Shown: positions 32,470-39,995 of the stretch, in pieces | Layout of the letters: each line of letters begins with the position of its first letter | Numbering within the stretch: the first letter of the stretch is position 1 | From: Leptolinea sp. UBA5203 | Lineage (GTDB): Bacteria > Chloroflexota > Anaerolineae > Anaerolineales > Anaerolineaceae | Assembly (NCBI GenBank): GCA_002412765.1 | Contig: DHVR01000013.1 | Coordinates: forward strand, 1 to 39,995 | Reading direction: 5' to 3' | DNA length: 39,995 nucleotides | Notes under the pieces: model-generated | What the model was told of the DNA's origin: nothing | What the model saw: the letters and a program-made list of their open reading frames with translations, nothing else | Database searches by the model: none | Translations under genes and position numbers: made by a program

Positions 32470-35120
32470 ATTCGTTCCTCCACAATCATGCTGACGCAGG
32501 TTCCGCTTCCCACTTTGGAATGGATATCCAATGTGGCATTGATTTCAGCTGCCCGTGCTCTCATGTTTTCCAGTCCCATCCCGCCGCCAGCCATTCGCTC
32601 AGGATTAAAACCGCAACCATCATCATTGATCGATAGGCGTACACCTTCTTGGGTACGAACAAGACGTACTGTCACTGTTCTGGCGCCAGCATGTTTTAGG
32701 GCGTTGTTCAAGGCTTCCTGTGCGATATGATAAAGGGCATTTTCAACATCCAACGGCATATGGATGCTTTCATCGGCCAGAAGACTGGCTCGAACATCCG
32801 AGCGGCCTTCCACCGCAGCCAGACGCAATTCCAGTGCATTTACCAGGCCTTCCTGTTCCAGGACAGGCGGCCGCAGTTGGTGGAGAAATAAGCGCATTTC
32901 GCGGATGGCCTGGCGGGTGGTCTGTCCGATACGGGTCAGTAAATGAGCCGTAGCTTGCGAATCCCCTGATTCGAGATGCAGCTTGCCCGCCTCAGTCAGG
33001 GTGGAAAGCCCGTAGAGGGATTGGGTTACAGAGTCATGCAGGTCACGCGCCAGGCGCTGGCGTTCTTCCAGCAGATTGGCATGCTGGGCCAATTGGCGCA
33101 GGCGATCCGTATGCACTGAGGCGCCCACCTGACCCACGATGGATACCAACAAGGCTACCTCGTTCAGATCAAAGCCCTGGCTGGCATCCCGGATTAAGGC
33201 CATCAAACCAAAGATTTGCCCGTTGGCCGGCAGGGGTGCGAGTATCAAAGTGAGGGGTTTGCCCACTTGGATGAATTCTACGGCGCGGGATTCAAGGTTG
33301 GTATTGGGGATTAAAAGCGGATCGGTTTGACTGAGCGCATCCGCCAACAGGAAGTCATCGGCAGGAGGGTTGAGGAAGTAAGCCAGCCAATCCGGAGGGA
33401 GTCCGCTGTCGGCGGCCAGCTGCAGAGAGGCAGGGGAGGTCCCTTCATTCAGCAGTAAAATCATGCCCATGGGGCTGCCCAACGCGGCCAGACTGCGTTC
33501 CAGTAAGGTGGTTAATAGACTGGGTGAATCCTGTGCCTGGCTGGCAGCCGCGGTTACATCGTAGAGGGCTTCCAACTCACGGGTGCGGTCGGCAACCCGC
33601 TGTTCCAGTGTCAGATTGAACTGGCGCAATTCGGTTTCGGCTCGCTCTCGCTGGGCCAATTCATCCTTCAAGGAGGCAGTCAATTTGTTAAACGCGCTGG
33701 TCAGAAACCCAACTTCGTCCTGGTAGGTGACTGGTACCTGGATGTCCAACCTGCCGGCATCTGCATGGCGGACACCGTCCAATAAATGGTCCAACGGACG
33801 GATCAGGTTGGTACGGAAATATCGTGGAAAAACCACCAGAACCAACAATCCGCTCCAGAGAATCAGGCTCCACACCCAACTACTTTTACGCTGGGTAGAC
33901 TGGTCCATCTCGACGAGATCAAATCCCACTTCATAAATTAAATCCCCTTCTTTAAATTGACAGCCAATATATTGGGGATAGGTTCCAATGGGATGACTGC
34001 CAAAACGATAACGAAATGAGAATAGGCCATCTTCTTCACAGAGATTTGTTAAATTAAGGTAATAAAACCAGGCAGGCAGGGGAGTATGCAGCAGGGGTTC
34101 AGGGGGTAAGGATGGATTGTTTGTCCCTGGTCTTGTGTAGATCGGATGATGAACGGCTAAATCAAGATTATCTTCTTCTGATACGGGGGCAGCAAGGATA
34201 TAGGCGATACGATGCGGCAGTGAGTTAAAATCATTGGTTTTGAGTATCTGGCGTGTTAAAACTACGTCTGCCCGGGAGATTGCATTTGTCCACTCGCTGG
34301 ACAGGGTATGGGCATACATCCCAACAATCCCGGATAACCCAAGTACGGTCACCAGGGAAAGACCCACCAGGCGAACGACCAGACGCGGTTGTTCGGTGGT
34401 GATGTCAAAGATAGAGTATACAAAAATAATGAGCATGAGTGAAAAGGAAAGGTTGATCATCAAAGGCGCAAACTGGGCAGACAGGTCGAAAACGCTGGAA
34501 ATAATTGGAGCGATTCCTTGAAATATGCCACAAAACAGGGCAAAGGTAAAATTACGCAGCAGGCGTATAGAACGAGTTTGCGGCTGCCAAAACGCGGAAA
34601 AAGCACCGCGCCAGCCGGTAGATAATTGCTCAGCTTGGAGGCTCAGCAGTCTATGCAAGCAAACGACCAATGCTGTAAGGCTTGCAACTACATTAATATT
34701 CATGATAGCTGTTGGCGCCATCCATGCCACCGCAGCCTGAGTGATTAAAAATTGGATGGCATATGTCAGGCTGGCGAATAAGGTAACCAGACTAAAGGAC
34801 AACCCAAGAATGGCAATCATGCGGGCTTCAATTGAACCAATTTTTTTAGGATAATGATAAGCAAAGATCATCAAGCCGGACATACTGACCACTGCGCAGG
34901 CATCCGTGAAGGGAATCAAGGCGCTGCCCCAAAAGACGATGCCATTGGCAAACCAACTGGCCATCCCCAGGGTAAATCCCAGCATCACAATACTGATGAT
35001 CCAGGTGGCGGATGTTTTATCTTTAAGACGCAGCAGATAGAAAACACCTGCCAGGCCGATGAAGAATAACGCCAGGGCATTGAAGGAATAGGGGGAGGGT
35101 GAAAATTGAAGGGATTCCAT
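32466..35120 (-). CDS. Membrane sensor histidine kinase (HisKA_3 type)
   Basis: This 884-residue kinase has seven or eight N-terminal membrane helices (about 10-245), a helix near 255-275, an outside segment of about 130 residues (with IYTRPGTNNPSLPPEP), and another helix near 410-430 (SLILWSGLLVLVVFP). HAMP (NLIRPLDHLLDGVRHADAGRL), a coiled coil, a GAF-like domain (about 530-680), the phospho-acceptor region ARDLHDSVTQSLYGLS, and an HATPase with NALKHAGA, DDGCGF and GGMGLENM follow. It should autophosphorylate on His and act on the overlapping response regulator. The ligand is unknown. It is transcribed divergently from the sugar transporter operon. Confidence 0.92.
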   Translation of the reverse strand: MESLQFSPSPYSFNALALFFIGLAGVFYLLRLKDKTSATWIISIVMLGFTLGMASWFANGIVFWGSALIPFTDACAVVSMSGLMIFAYHYPKKIGSIEARMIAILGLSFSLVTLFASLTYAIQFLITQAAVAWMAPTAIMNINVVASLTALVVCLHRLLSLQAEQLSTGWRGAFSAFWQPQTRSIRLLRNFTFALFCGIFQGIAPIISSVFDLSAQFAPLMINLSFSLMLIIFVYSIFDITTEQPRLVVRLVGLSLVTVLGLSGIVGMYAHTLSSEWTNAISRADVVLTRQILKTNDFNSLPHRIAYILAAPVSEEDNLDLAVHHPIYTRPGTNNPSLPPEPLLHTPLPAWFYYLNLTNLCEEDGLFSFRYRFGSHPIGTYPQYIGCQFKEGDLIYEVGFDLVEMDQSTQRKSSWVWSLILWSGLLVLVVFPRYFRTNLIRPLDHLLDGVRHADAGRLDIQVPVTYQDEVGFLTSAFNKLTASLKDELAQRERAETELRQFNLTLEQRVADRTRELEALYDVTAAASQAQDSPSLLTTLLERSLAALGSPMGMILLLNEGTSPASLQLAADSGLPPDWLAYFLNPPADDFLLADALSQTDPLLIPNTNLESRAVEFIQVGKPLTLILAPLPANGQIFGLMALIRDASQGFDLNEVALLVSIVGQVGASVHTDRLRQLAQHANLLEERQRLARDLHDSVTQSLYGLSTLTEAGKLHLESGDSQATAHLLTRIGQTTRQAIREMRLFLHQLRPPVLEQEGLVNALELRLAAVEGRSDVRASLLADESIHMPLDVENALYHIAQEALNNALKHAGARTVTVRLVRTQEGVRLSINDDGCGFNPERMAGGGMGLENMRARAAEINATLDIHSKVGSGTCVSMIVEERI

Positions 35121-35375
35121 AGGGTTATCGTTGCAGGTAAGTATATACTAAGTCCATAAAAATTGAATATTGGATAACTATTGGTTCAATATGTTACTAA
35201 CTCATGACATTCTTGAATTATGCCAATTAATAACGATGAGCGATGAGGTCAAGGAGTGAATCTTGAAGATGGTGTCCGGAAGAATGGCAAGGTTTTCTCC
35301 GACTCTGACGCAAAAATATATTTTCGGGATCGCTGGTAAAATAAATTATTCTCATCACTTGGAAAAGGGAACCCT
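35121..35375. other. Divergent promoter region between kinase and transporter genes
   Basis: This AT-rich 255-bp region must drive both the two-component genes and the glycan operon. I see no confident promoter, operator palindrome or RNA element in it. AAGGGAA about 8 bases before 35376 is the ribosome binding site of the transporter. Confidence 0.4.
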
Positions 35376-36662
35376 ATGCAAAACTCATCTACACGTGGAA
35401 TTACGCCACGCATCTGGTTTGTAATGGTTGCACTGGCATTGACCGGGCAGATTGCCTGGGCGGTTGAAAATGCCTGGTTCAATACCTTTGTCTTCGATAC
35501 CATCACGCCGGACCCGCGTCCGGTAGCCTGGATGGTAGCCGCCAGCGCCATCACGGCCACTTTGACCACGCTGCTGATGGGTACGCTCAGTGACCGCACG
35601 AAAAGCCGCTGGGGACGCAGGCGCCCATACATCTTGATTGGCTACGTGCTATGGGGATTATCCACGGTCCTCTTTCCTATGGTTTCCTTCATTAAAACCG
35701 CCAGCCTTGCAGTGATGATGGTGGTTATCGCTGATTCGGTCATGACCTTTTTTGGTTCCACGGCAAATGACGCGGCGTTTAATGCCTGGACAGCGGATGT
35801 TGCCACCAGCAGCAATCGCGGACGTGTGGAGGGTGTGCTCAATTTGAGTTTGTTCCTCGCACAAATTGTATCCATGGTCGCCGCCGGTATGTTGATCGAT
35901 TCGTTCGGATATTTCATTTTCTTTTATAGTCTTGGCGGCATTGTCATGGTGGTTGGGTTGTTGGCCGGCATGTTTTTGGAAGAACCGCCCGTCATTGAGA
36001 GCCTGGAACCCCGTCCGCCATTCTGGCAGGAATTTACCGATCTTTTTAATATCAATGTCCTCAAGGATAATCGAAACTTGTTTATCTTATTGCTTTTCAT
36101 CATGCTAAGCAATATTGGCATGCAGGTTGCCATGCCCTATCTGATCGTCTATCTGGAAAATTTTGTTGGCGTTACCAAAACGGAATTCAGCATCATCGGC
36201 GGTTCTGTTATGTTGGGAAGTGCTATCTTTGCCGTTCCCTTTGGTATTCTGGCCGACCGCTGGAACAAGAAAATGATGATCGCAATGGCCATTATTGTCA
36301 GCAGTCTGGGCGGCATTTTGCTCTCCCTGGTGAGTTCCCTGCCGCTGCTGGCACTGACAGGCTTGCTTTGGCAGGCATTTTTCACGGCCGCCGGCATTGC
36401 TGCTGTGGCCTGGTTGAAGGATCTGCTGCCGGAACAAAACCGGGGCAAGTTTCTGGGTATCCGCATGATATTTTGGATTGCCATTCCCATGGTGATTGGT
36501 CCCTGGCTTGGCTCAACTCTGATTCAAAATTTTGGCGTCCCCACATTTACCAACGGTGAGGCTGGCTTTGTCCCCGTGCCGATTATCTTCCAGGTCGGGT
36601 CAGGGATTGCCTTACTTTCATTGATCCCGCTTGCCTTTATCCATCGGAAAAGAAGTGCATGA
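35376..36662 (+). CDS. MFS sugar transporter (GPH/SLC45-like)
   Basis: This 428-residue protein has about 12 membrane segments. The cytoplasmic loop after helix 2 reads GTLSDRTKSRWGRRRPYILIG, which is the GPH/SLC45-type version of the MFS signature, and a second DRW motif follows helix 8 (GILADRWNKKM). Members move glycosides or disaccharides with a cation. The stop overlaps the GH127 start as ATGA, so uptake and hydrolysis are translationally coupled. The likely cargo is an arabinose-containing oligosaccharide, by context. Confidence 0.88.
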   Translation: MQNSSTRGITPRIWFVMVALALTGQIAWAVENAWFNTFVFDTITPDPRPVAWMVAASAITATLTTLLMGTLSDRTKSRWGRRRPYILIGYVLWGLSTVLFPMVSFIKTASLAVMMVVIADSVMTFFGSTANDAAFNAWTADVATSSNRGRVEGVLNLSLFLAQIVSMVAAGMLIDSFGYFIFFYSLGGIVMVVGLLAGMFLEEPPVIESLEPRPPFWQEFTDLFNINVLKDNRNLFILLLFIMLSNIGMQVAMPYLIVYLENFVGVTKTEFSIIGGSVMLGSAIFAVPFGILADRWNKKMMIAMAIIVSSLGGILLSLVSSLPLLALTGLLWQAFFTAAGIAAVAWLKDLLPEQNRGKFLGIRMIFWIAIPMVIGPWLGSTLIQNFGVPTFTNGEAGFVPVPIIFQVGSGIALLSLIPLAFIHRKRSA

Positions 36663-38608
36663 GTCGGGCAAACCTCCTTCCCGGGTATTGGCAGGATTGC
36701 CAAATGGTGAATGCCGAGAAAGCCATTTTCCATCAATGGGAGCAGCTTAACGCCTCGGGTTGTATAGAGAATTTCCTTATTGCTGCCGGCGAATCGGATG
36801 GATTTCGCGAAGGCTGGTTCTTTGCCGATTCGGACGCCTTTAAATGGCTGGATGCTGCGGCCCGTGTATACGCCACCCAACCGAACCAACGGCTGAGTGC
36901 TTTAATGGATGATTTCATCGCTTTGATCCAGCGTGCTCAAATGCCCGATGGCTATATCTTCACCTATAATCAAATCCATTTTCCGCATACCCGCTGGACC
37001 AACCTGCAAATCGAGCATGAATTGTACTGTCACGGGCACTTAATCGAGGCGGGTGTTTCCCATCATGAGGCGACAGGGCGCAATGAGCTGCTGGATATTG
37101 CCGTTAAAGCTGCCGACTGTGTCGTGGCAGATTTCAATAAAAAAGGTCCGGCATATACACCCGGACATGAGGAGATCGAAATTGCTCTGCTGCGGCTTTA
37201 TGAACGAACTAAGGAACCGCGTTACCGAAACATGGCCGAGCAATTCATCGAGCAGCGCGGCCGGAAGAAAGGGTTTGGTCTTTCAATTTCCCAGCAAAAC
37301 GGCAGCGTGGACCAGCGCAAGAAGCAGGTTGCCGAACAGCGTCAGGCTTATCTGCGGGCGCACCCGGATTACCGACCCTTTCAGGTGCCTGCCGGTAACG
37401 AGGCCAAGAAGCCGCCATTTATTACCCAGCGCTGGATGCTCAATGCCTTAACCGGCAAATATTTCCAACAGCATGCCCCGGTACACAAACAGACCATTCC
37501 CGTGGGGCATTCCGTCCGCTTTGCTTATCTGGAAACAGCAGTTGCCATGTTGGTACGGTTACACGGAAGCAGATCATTTTTGCTGTCGCTGGAACAAGCC
37601 TGGGAACATATGGTCACACGCAGGATGTACGTGACAGGCGGCATTGGCTCACTGCCTGCCCTGGAAGGCTTTGGCAACGATTATGAACTTGACCCGGAAT
37701 TTGCCTATACCGAAACCTGTGCCGCTCTGGGCTGCATGTTCTGGAACTGGGAAATGACTCAATTGACCGGTGAAGCCCAATATGCTGATTTATTTGAATG
37801 GCAGTTATATAATGCTTCGCGAGTCGGCATGGGCGTGGACGGCACGAGCTATTTTTATAACAATCCCCTCACTTGCCGCGGCGGCGTGACCCGCCAGGCC
37901 TGGTATGAAGTCCCCTGCTGTCCATCCAACCTTTCACGAACCTGGGCGGATATTGGAAAGTACCTTTATACCCATGATCTGGAAAATGTTTGGGTACACC
38001 AATATGTGGACAGCGAGATTGTGTTTGATGAGTGCAAAGCTGTAAAGCTTAAATTAAGCACGGGACTCCCCTGGCGGGGAACTGTAAGTATTGAAGTAAA
38101 TCCTCAAGAGACCCAAGCATTCATTTTGCACTTGCGGATTCCCTCCTGGGCTAATAGTGCAACGCTGAGGATAAATCATCAGGAGTACGAAATTCTTCCG
38201 GTAGAACGGGTAGAGAGAGAGCAGACTGCTTCCGGTTATGATCCACGTATAAGCAGCTATTATCGAATTGAGCGCCTCTGGCTGCCAGGCGATATCATAG
38301 AACTGGATTTCAATCCGGAAATTCAATTACGGCAGGCACATCCCAGAGTCAAGGGACACAAGGGTAAAGCGGCTATCACCGCCGGCCCGCTGGTCTACTG
38401 CCTGGAAAGTGTGGATAACCCGGAGATAGATATTTTCAACGTCCACATTGACTCGGTCACGCTGGAGCTTCAGTTTGAACCTGCTTTGCTGGGCGGCACA
38501 AATTGTATTACGGCAAAATCTATCGACGGTTGCACGCTGAAGTTTATTCCCTATCACTTGTGGGGCAATCGCGGCGTTTCGCAGATGACAGTCTGGGTGA
38601 AGATGTGA
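36659..38608 (+). CDS. GH127 beta-L-arabinofuranosidase-like enzyme
   Basis: This 649-residue protein has no signal peptide, so it is probably cytoplasmic. The (alpha/alpha)6 barrel carries the family active-site set: acid/base Glu336 (LPALEGF), zinc-ligand Glu352 and Cys354 (TETC, 16 residues later as in Bifidobacterium HypBA1), and the paired Cys420-Cys421 (VPCCPSN), one a zinc ligand and nucleophile. A C-terminal beta-sandwich follows (about 450-649). It releases L-arabinofuranose from beta-linked arabinosides such as those of plant hydroxyproline-rich glycoproteins. It is coupled to the MFS gene by a 4-bp overlap. Confidence 0.9.
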   Translation: MSRANLLPGYWQDCQMVNAEKAIFHQWEQLNASGCIENFLIAAGESDGFREGWFFADSDAFKWLDAAARVYATQPNQRLSALMDDFIALIQRAQMPDGYIFTYNQIHFPHTRWTNLQIEHELYCHGHLIEAGVSHHEATGRNELLDIAVKAADCVVADFNKKGPAYTPGHEEIEIALLRLYERTKEPRYRNMAEQFIEQRGRKKGFGLSISQQNGSVDQRKKQVAEQRQAYLRAHPDYRPFQVPAGNEAKKPPFITQRWMLNALTGKYFQQHAPVHKQTIPVGHSVRFAYLETAVAMLVRLHGSRSFLLSLEQAWEHMVTRRMYVTGGIGSLPALEGFGNDYELDPEFAYTETCAALGCMFWNWEMTQLTGEAQYADLFEWQLYNASRVGMGVDGTSYFYNNPLTCRGGVTRQAWYEVPCCPSNLSRTWADIGKYLYTHDLENVWVHQYVDSEIVFDECKAVKLKLSTGLPWRGTVSIEVNPQETQAFILHLRIPSWANSATLRINHQEYEILPVERVEREQTASGYDPRISSYYRIERLWLPGDIIELDFNPEIQLRQAHPRVKGHKGKAAITAGPLVYCLESVDNPEIDIFNVHIDSVTLELQFEPALLGGTNCITAKSIDGCTLKFIPYHLWGNRGVSQMTVWVKM

Positions 38609-38631
38609 TTCCCCAAAGGCTGTCCTTGTAA

Positions 38632-38662
38632 GGAGACGCATTTTACTCAATGCGGCAGTCTC
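38632..38662 (+). other. Imperfect hairpin before the GH5-like gene
   Basis: GAGAC..GCAT pairs with ATGC..GTCTC with a 4-nt bulge in the 99-bp gap between the two glycosidase genes. It may be an mRNA stability element. The evidence is pairing only. Confidence 0.3.
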
Positions 38663-38707
38663 AACGTAACACTTAATCACATCATATCTTCTTGAGGAAA
38701 TGATTTA

Positions 38708-39787
38708 ATGAAAGAACTAAAATGGCCAGTTGAGAAAGCAGGGGAATGGTACAAAACACAGCCCTGGCTAAGGGGCTGTAATTTCATCCCAAGCACGGCT
38801 ATCAACCAATTGGAGATGTGGCAGGCTGAGACCTTTGACCTGGAAACCATTGAGCGTGAACTGGGTTGGGCGGCGGAGCTGGGTCTGAACGCCATGCGGG
38901 TGTACTTGCATGACCTGGTTTGGGAGCAGGATTCGGCAGGATTCAAGACTCGTATTGAACAATATCTGAGCATTGCCGACAAACACGGCATTAAAACCAT
39001 CTTTGTGCTTTTTGATGATTGCTGGCATGACAACCCCACACTGGGCGGGCAACCTGACCCTCGACCTGGCGTACATAATTCCGGCTGGGTCAAAGGGCCG
39101 GGAACAAAGGTGTTGAAAGATCAAAGCCAATGGCAGCGTCTGGAGGCGTACGTGAAGGACATTGTCGGCACTTTTGGCCGGGATCCGAGGGTGATCGTCT
39201 GGGATATCTACAATGAACCGGGGAACAATTTTCTCATTTCCCTAAATATGATGCCCATTCTGCGGGGTGTTGCCCTCTTCTGGCAATTGATCCGGCATCA
39301 GGTGGTACACAGCTCCACCCGCCTGCTCATGACGCAAGCTTTTGCCTGGGCCAGAGCAGTGCAGCCCGAACAGCCATTAACGGCTGGGCTTTATTTCCTG
39401 CATCCCCTTTTAGGGGCAAAGTTCAATATACTTTGCCTTGAATTGAGTGACATAGTCAGCTTTCATTCCTATTTCAATTTGAAAGTAACCAAAAAAATTG
39501 TTGCAAATCTGGAGAAGAGTGGCCGCCCCTTAGTATGTACGGAATACCTGGGGCGCAACGCAGGCAGTACCTTTGAGACGATCATGCCGTTTTACAAGCG
39601 CCATAAAATCGGAGCAATCAACTGGGGGCTGGTGGCTGGTAAAACGCAAACCATGTATTCCTGGGAAGATTATTACCCCGAAGGACAAGAACCGCCATTG
39701 TGGTATCACGATATCCTGCGGATGGATGGCAGGCCGTACCGTGAAGAAGAGAAGATGGTTATTCAGGAGCTGACTCGAGAGGATTAG
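38708..39787 (+). CDS. GH5-like (TIM-barrel) glycoside hydrolase
   Basis: This 359-residue enzyme has the clan-A layout: LRGCNFIPS near the start, an active-site entrance NAMRVYLHDL, acid/base Glu170 in WDIYNEPGN, and nucleophile Glu279 in PLVCTEYLG. HSYF and INWGL fill the usual barrel positions near strands 6 and 8. There is no signal peptide, so it is cytoplasmic. It resembles cellulase-family proteins of unsettled specificity (beta-glucanase, mannanase or xylosidase-like). GAGGAAAT precedes the start. It is third in the transporter-GH127 operon and probably continues breakdown of the same imported oligosaccharide. Confidence 0.82.
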   Translation: MKELKWPVEKAGEWYKTQPWLRGCNFIPSTAINQLEMWQAETFDLETIERELGWAAELGLNAMRVYLHDLVWEQDSAGFKTRIEQYLSIADKHGIKTIFVLFDDCWHDNPTLGGQPDPRPGVHNSGWVKGPGTKVLKDQSQWQRLEAYVKDIVGTFGRDPRVIVWDIYNEPGNNFLISLNMMPILRGVALFWQLIRHQVVHSSTRLLMTQAFAWARAVQPEQPLTAGLYFLHPLLGAKFNILCLELSDIVSFHSYFNLKVTKKIVANLEKSGRPLVCTEYLGRNAGSTFETIMPFYKRHKIGAINWGLVAGKTQTMYSWEDYYPEGQEPPLWYHDILRMDGRPYREEEKMVIQELTRED

Positions 39788-39816
39788 CCCTGTATGCCTC
39801 AATAAGTGGACTCCTG

Positions 39817-39979
39817 AACCTCAATGGTGTTAAGGGGACAACAAAAAAACCTTACCACAAGGTAAGGTTTTTACATTTGTGCCCCCACCGGGACACCTCG
39901 ACTCCGCTCGGTGCACCGCCCGAACCCGAGTTTTTGCCTCTAGCACCTCGATGGTGTGTAGGGGAAACAAAAAGCGGCC
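39817..39979. repeat. Direct near-repeat flanking a REP-like palindrome
   Basis: The stretch ACCTCAATGGTGTTAAGGGG near 39818-39837 recurs as ACCTCGATGGTGTGTAGGGG near 39945-39964, both followed by an A-rich run. Between them CTCGACTCCGCTCGGTGCACC (about 39897-39917) resembles short palindromic repeats common in bacterial intergenic DNA. The second unit is cut by the window end. Confidence 0.5.
39843..39873 (+). terminator. Terminator of the glycan operon
   Basis: AAACCTTACC at 39847-39856 pairs with GGTAAGGTTT at 39861-39870 around loop ACAA, with A-run before and T-run after. It sits inside a larger possible fold in which GGGGACA (39834-39840 region) could pair with TGTGCCCC (39878-39885 region). 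Confidence 0.85.
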
Positions 39980-39995
39980 GTCTAAAAAGGTCGAC

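Noticed and set aside
39880..39945. A tRNA 3'-end-like stretch on the minus strand (GGGTTCG ... GTCCCGGTGGGGGCA) apparently split by a REP-like palindrome.
   Set aside because: No matching 5' acceptor arm (TGCCCCC) or anticodon arm was found upstream on that strand inside the window, so a tRNA gene or pseudogene cannot be supported.

Overview
The window looks like a chromosomal stretch from a strictly anaerobic, free-living bacterium, most likely a member of the Chloroflexota close to Anaerolineae. This is an inference from content: a Desulfovibrio-type molybdenum aldehyde oxidoreductase with its Trs-type accessory genes, a DUF5667-like anti-sigma factor, a giant surface protein ending in a sortase domain preceded by LPATG, and many Thr/Pro-linker lipoproteins. 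No rRNA, complete tRNA, CRISPR array, transposase or phage gene was found.

Layout. (1) 42-539 (-) is an isochorismatase-like hydrolase, divergent from (2) the 743-10025 (+) cluster: a Mop-like molybdenum hydroxylase, a large flavin/iron-sulfur protein, a small CxxC redox protein, a methyltransferase, a C-GCAxxG-C-C protein, a radical SAM protein and a CoA-ligase-like enzyme. The order is the one I recall for DVU_1559 down to DVU_1553 in Desulfovibrio (the 'Trs' system), whose biochemical role is unknown to me. An SCP2-like protein and an M24 peptidase-like protein follow (10148-11768). (3) A SulP anion transporter (11962-13617) stands between two strong terminators. (4) 13719-16588 (-) is an ECF sigma / anti-sigma operon plus two secreted proteins that share an unusual helical domain. 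The sigma operon and the first secreted-protein gene carry the same promoter motif, so this looks like a small self-contained regulon. A secreted lipoprotein gene (16892-17875, +) lies beside it. (5) 18101-24947 (+) is a defence island: a type I restriction HsdR, a TIR-domain protein, a fused HsdM-HsdS protein with two target-recognition domains, and a protein with a HEPN-type Rx4H motif. The TIR and HEPN genes and the recognition domains are visibly more AT-rich than HsdR and the methylase core. (6) 25124-35120 (-) is a surface and signalling block: a 1532-residue secreted protein (seven SBBP propeller units, choice-of-anchor and FN3-like domains, LPATG, sortase), a degenerate receiver protein, a lipoprotein, and a NarL-type response regulator with its membrane histidine kinase. 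A 17-bp sequence is repeated exactly upstream of the first two transcription units, which suggests a shared operator. (7) 35376-39787 (+) is a glycan-use operon: a sugar-type MFS transporter, a GH127 beta-L-arabinofuranosidase and a GH5-like glycosidase. (8) The last 200 bases hold a terminator inside a larger potential RNA fold, a REP-like palindrome and a near-copy of the terminator leader.

The best candidates for undescribed biology are the restriction operon with an embedded TIR effector and a terminal HEPN-like protein, the Trs cluster whose flavoprotein lacks the usual NAD(P)H Rossmann insert, and the ECF regulon with near-leaderless promoters controlling proteins with a shared GWGQI-type domain.
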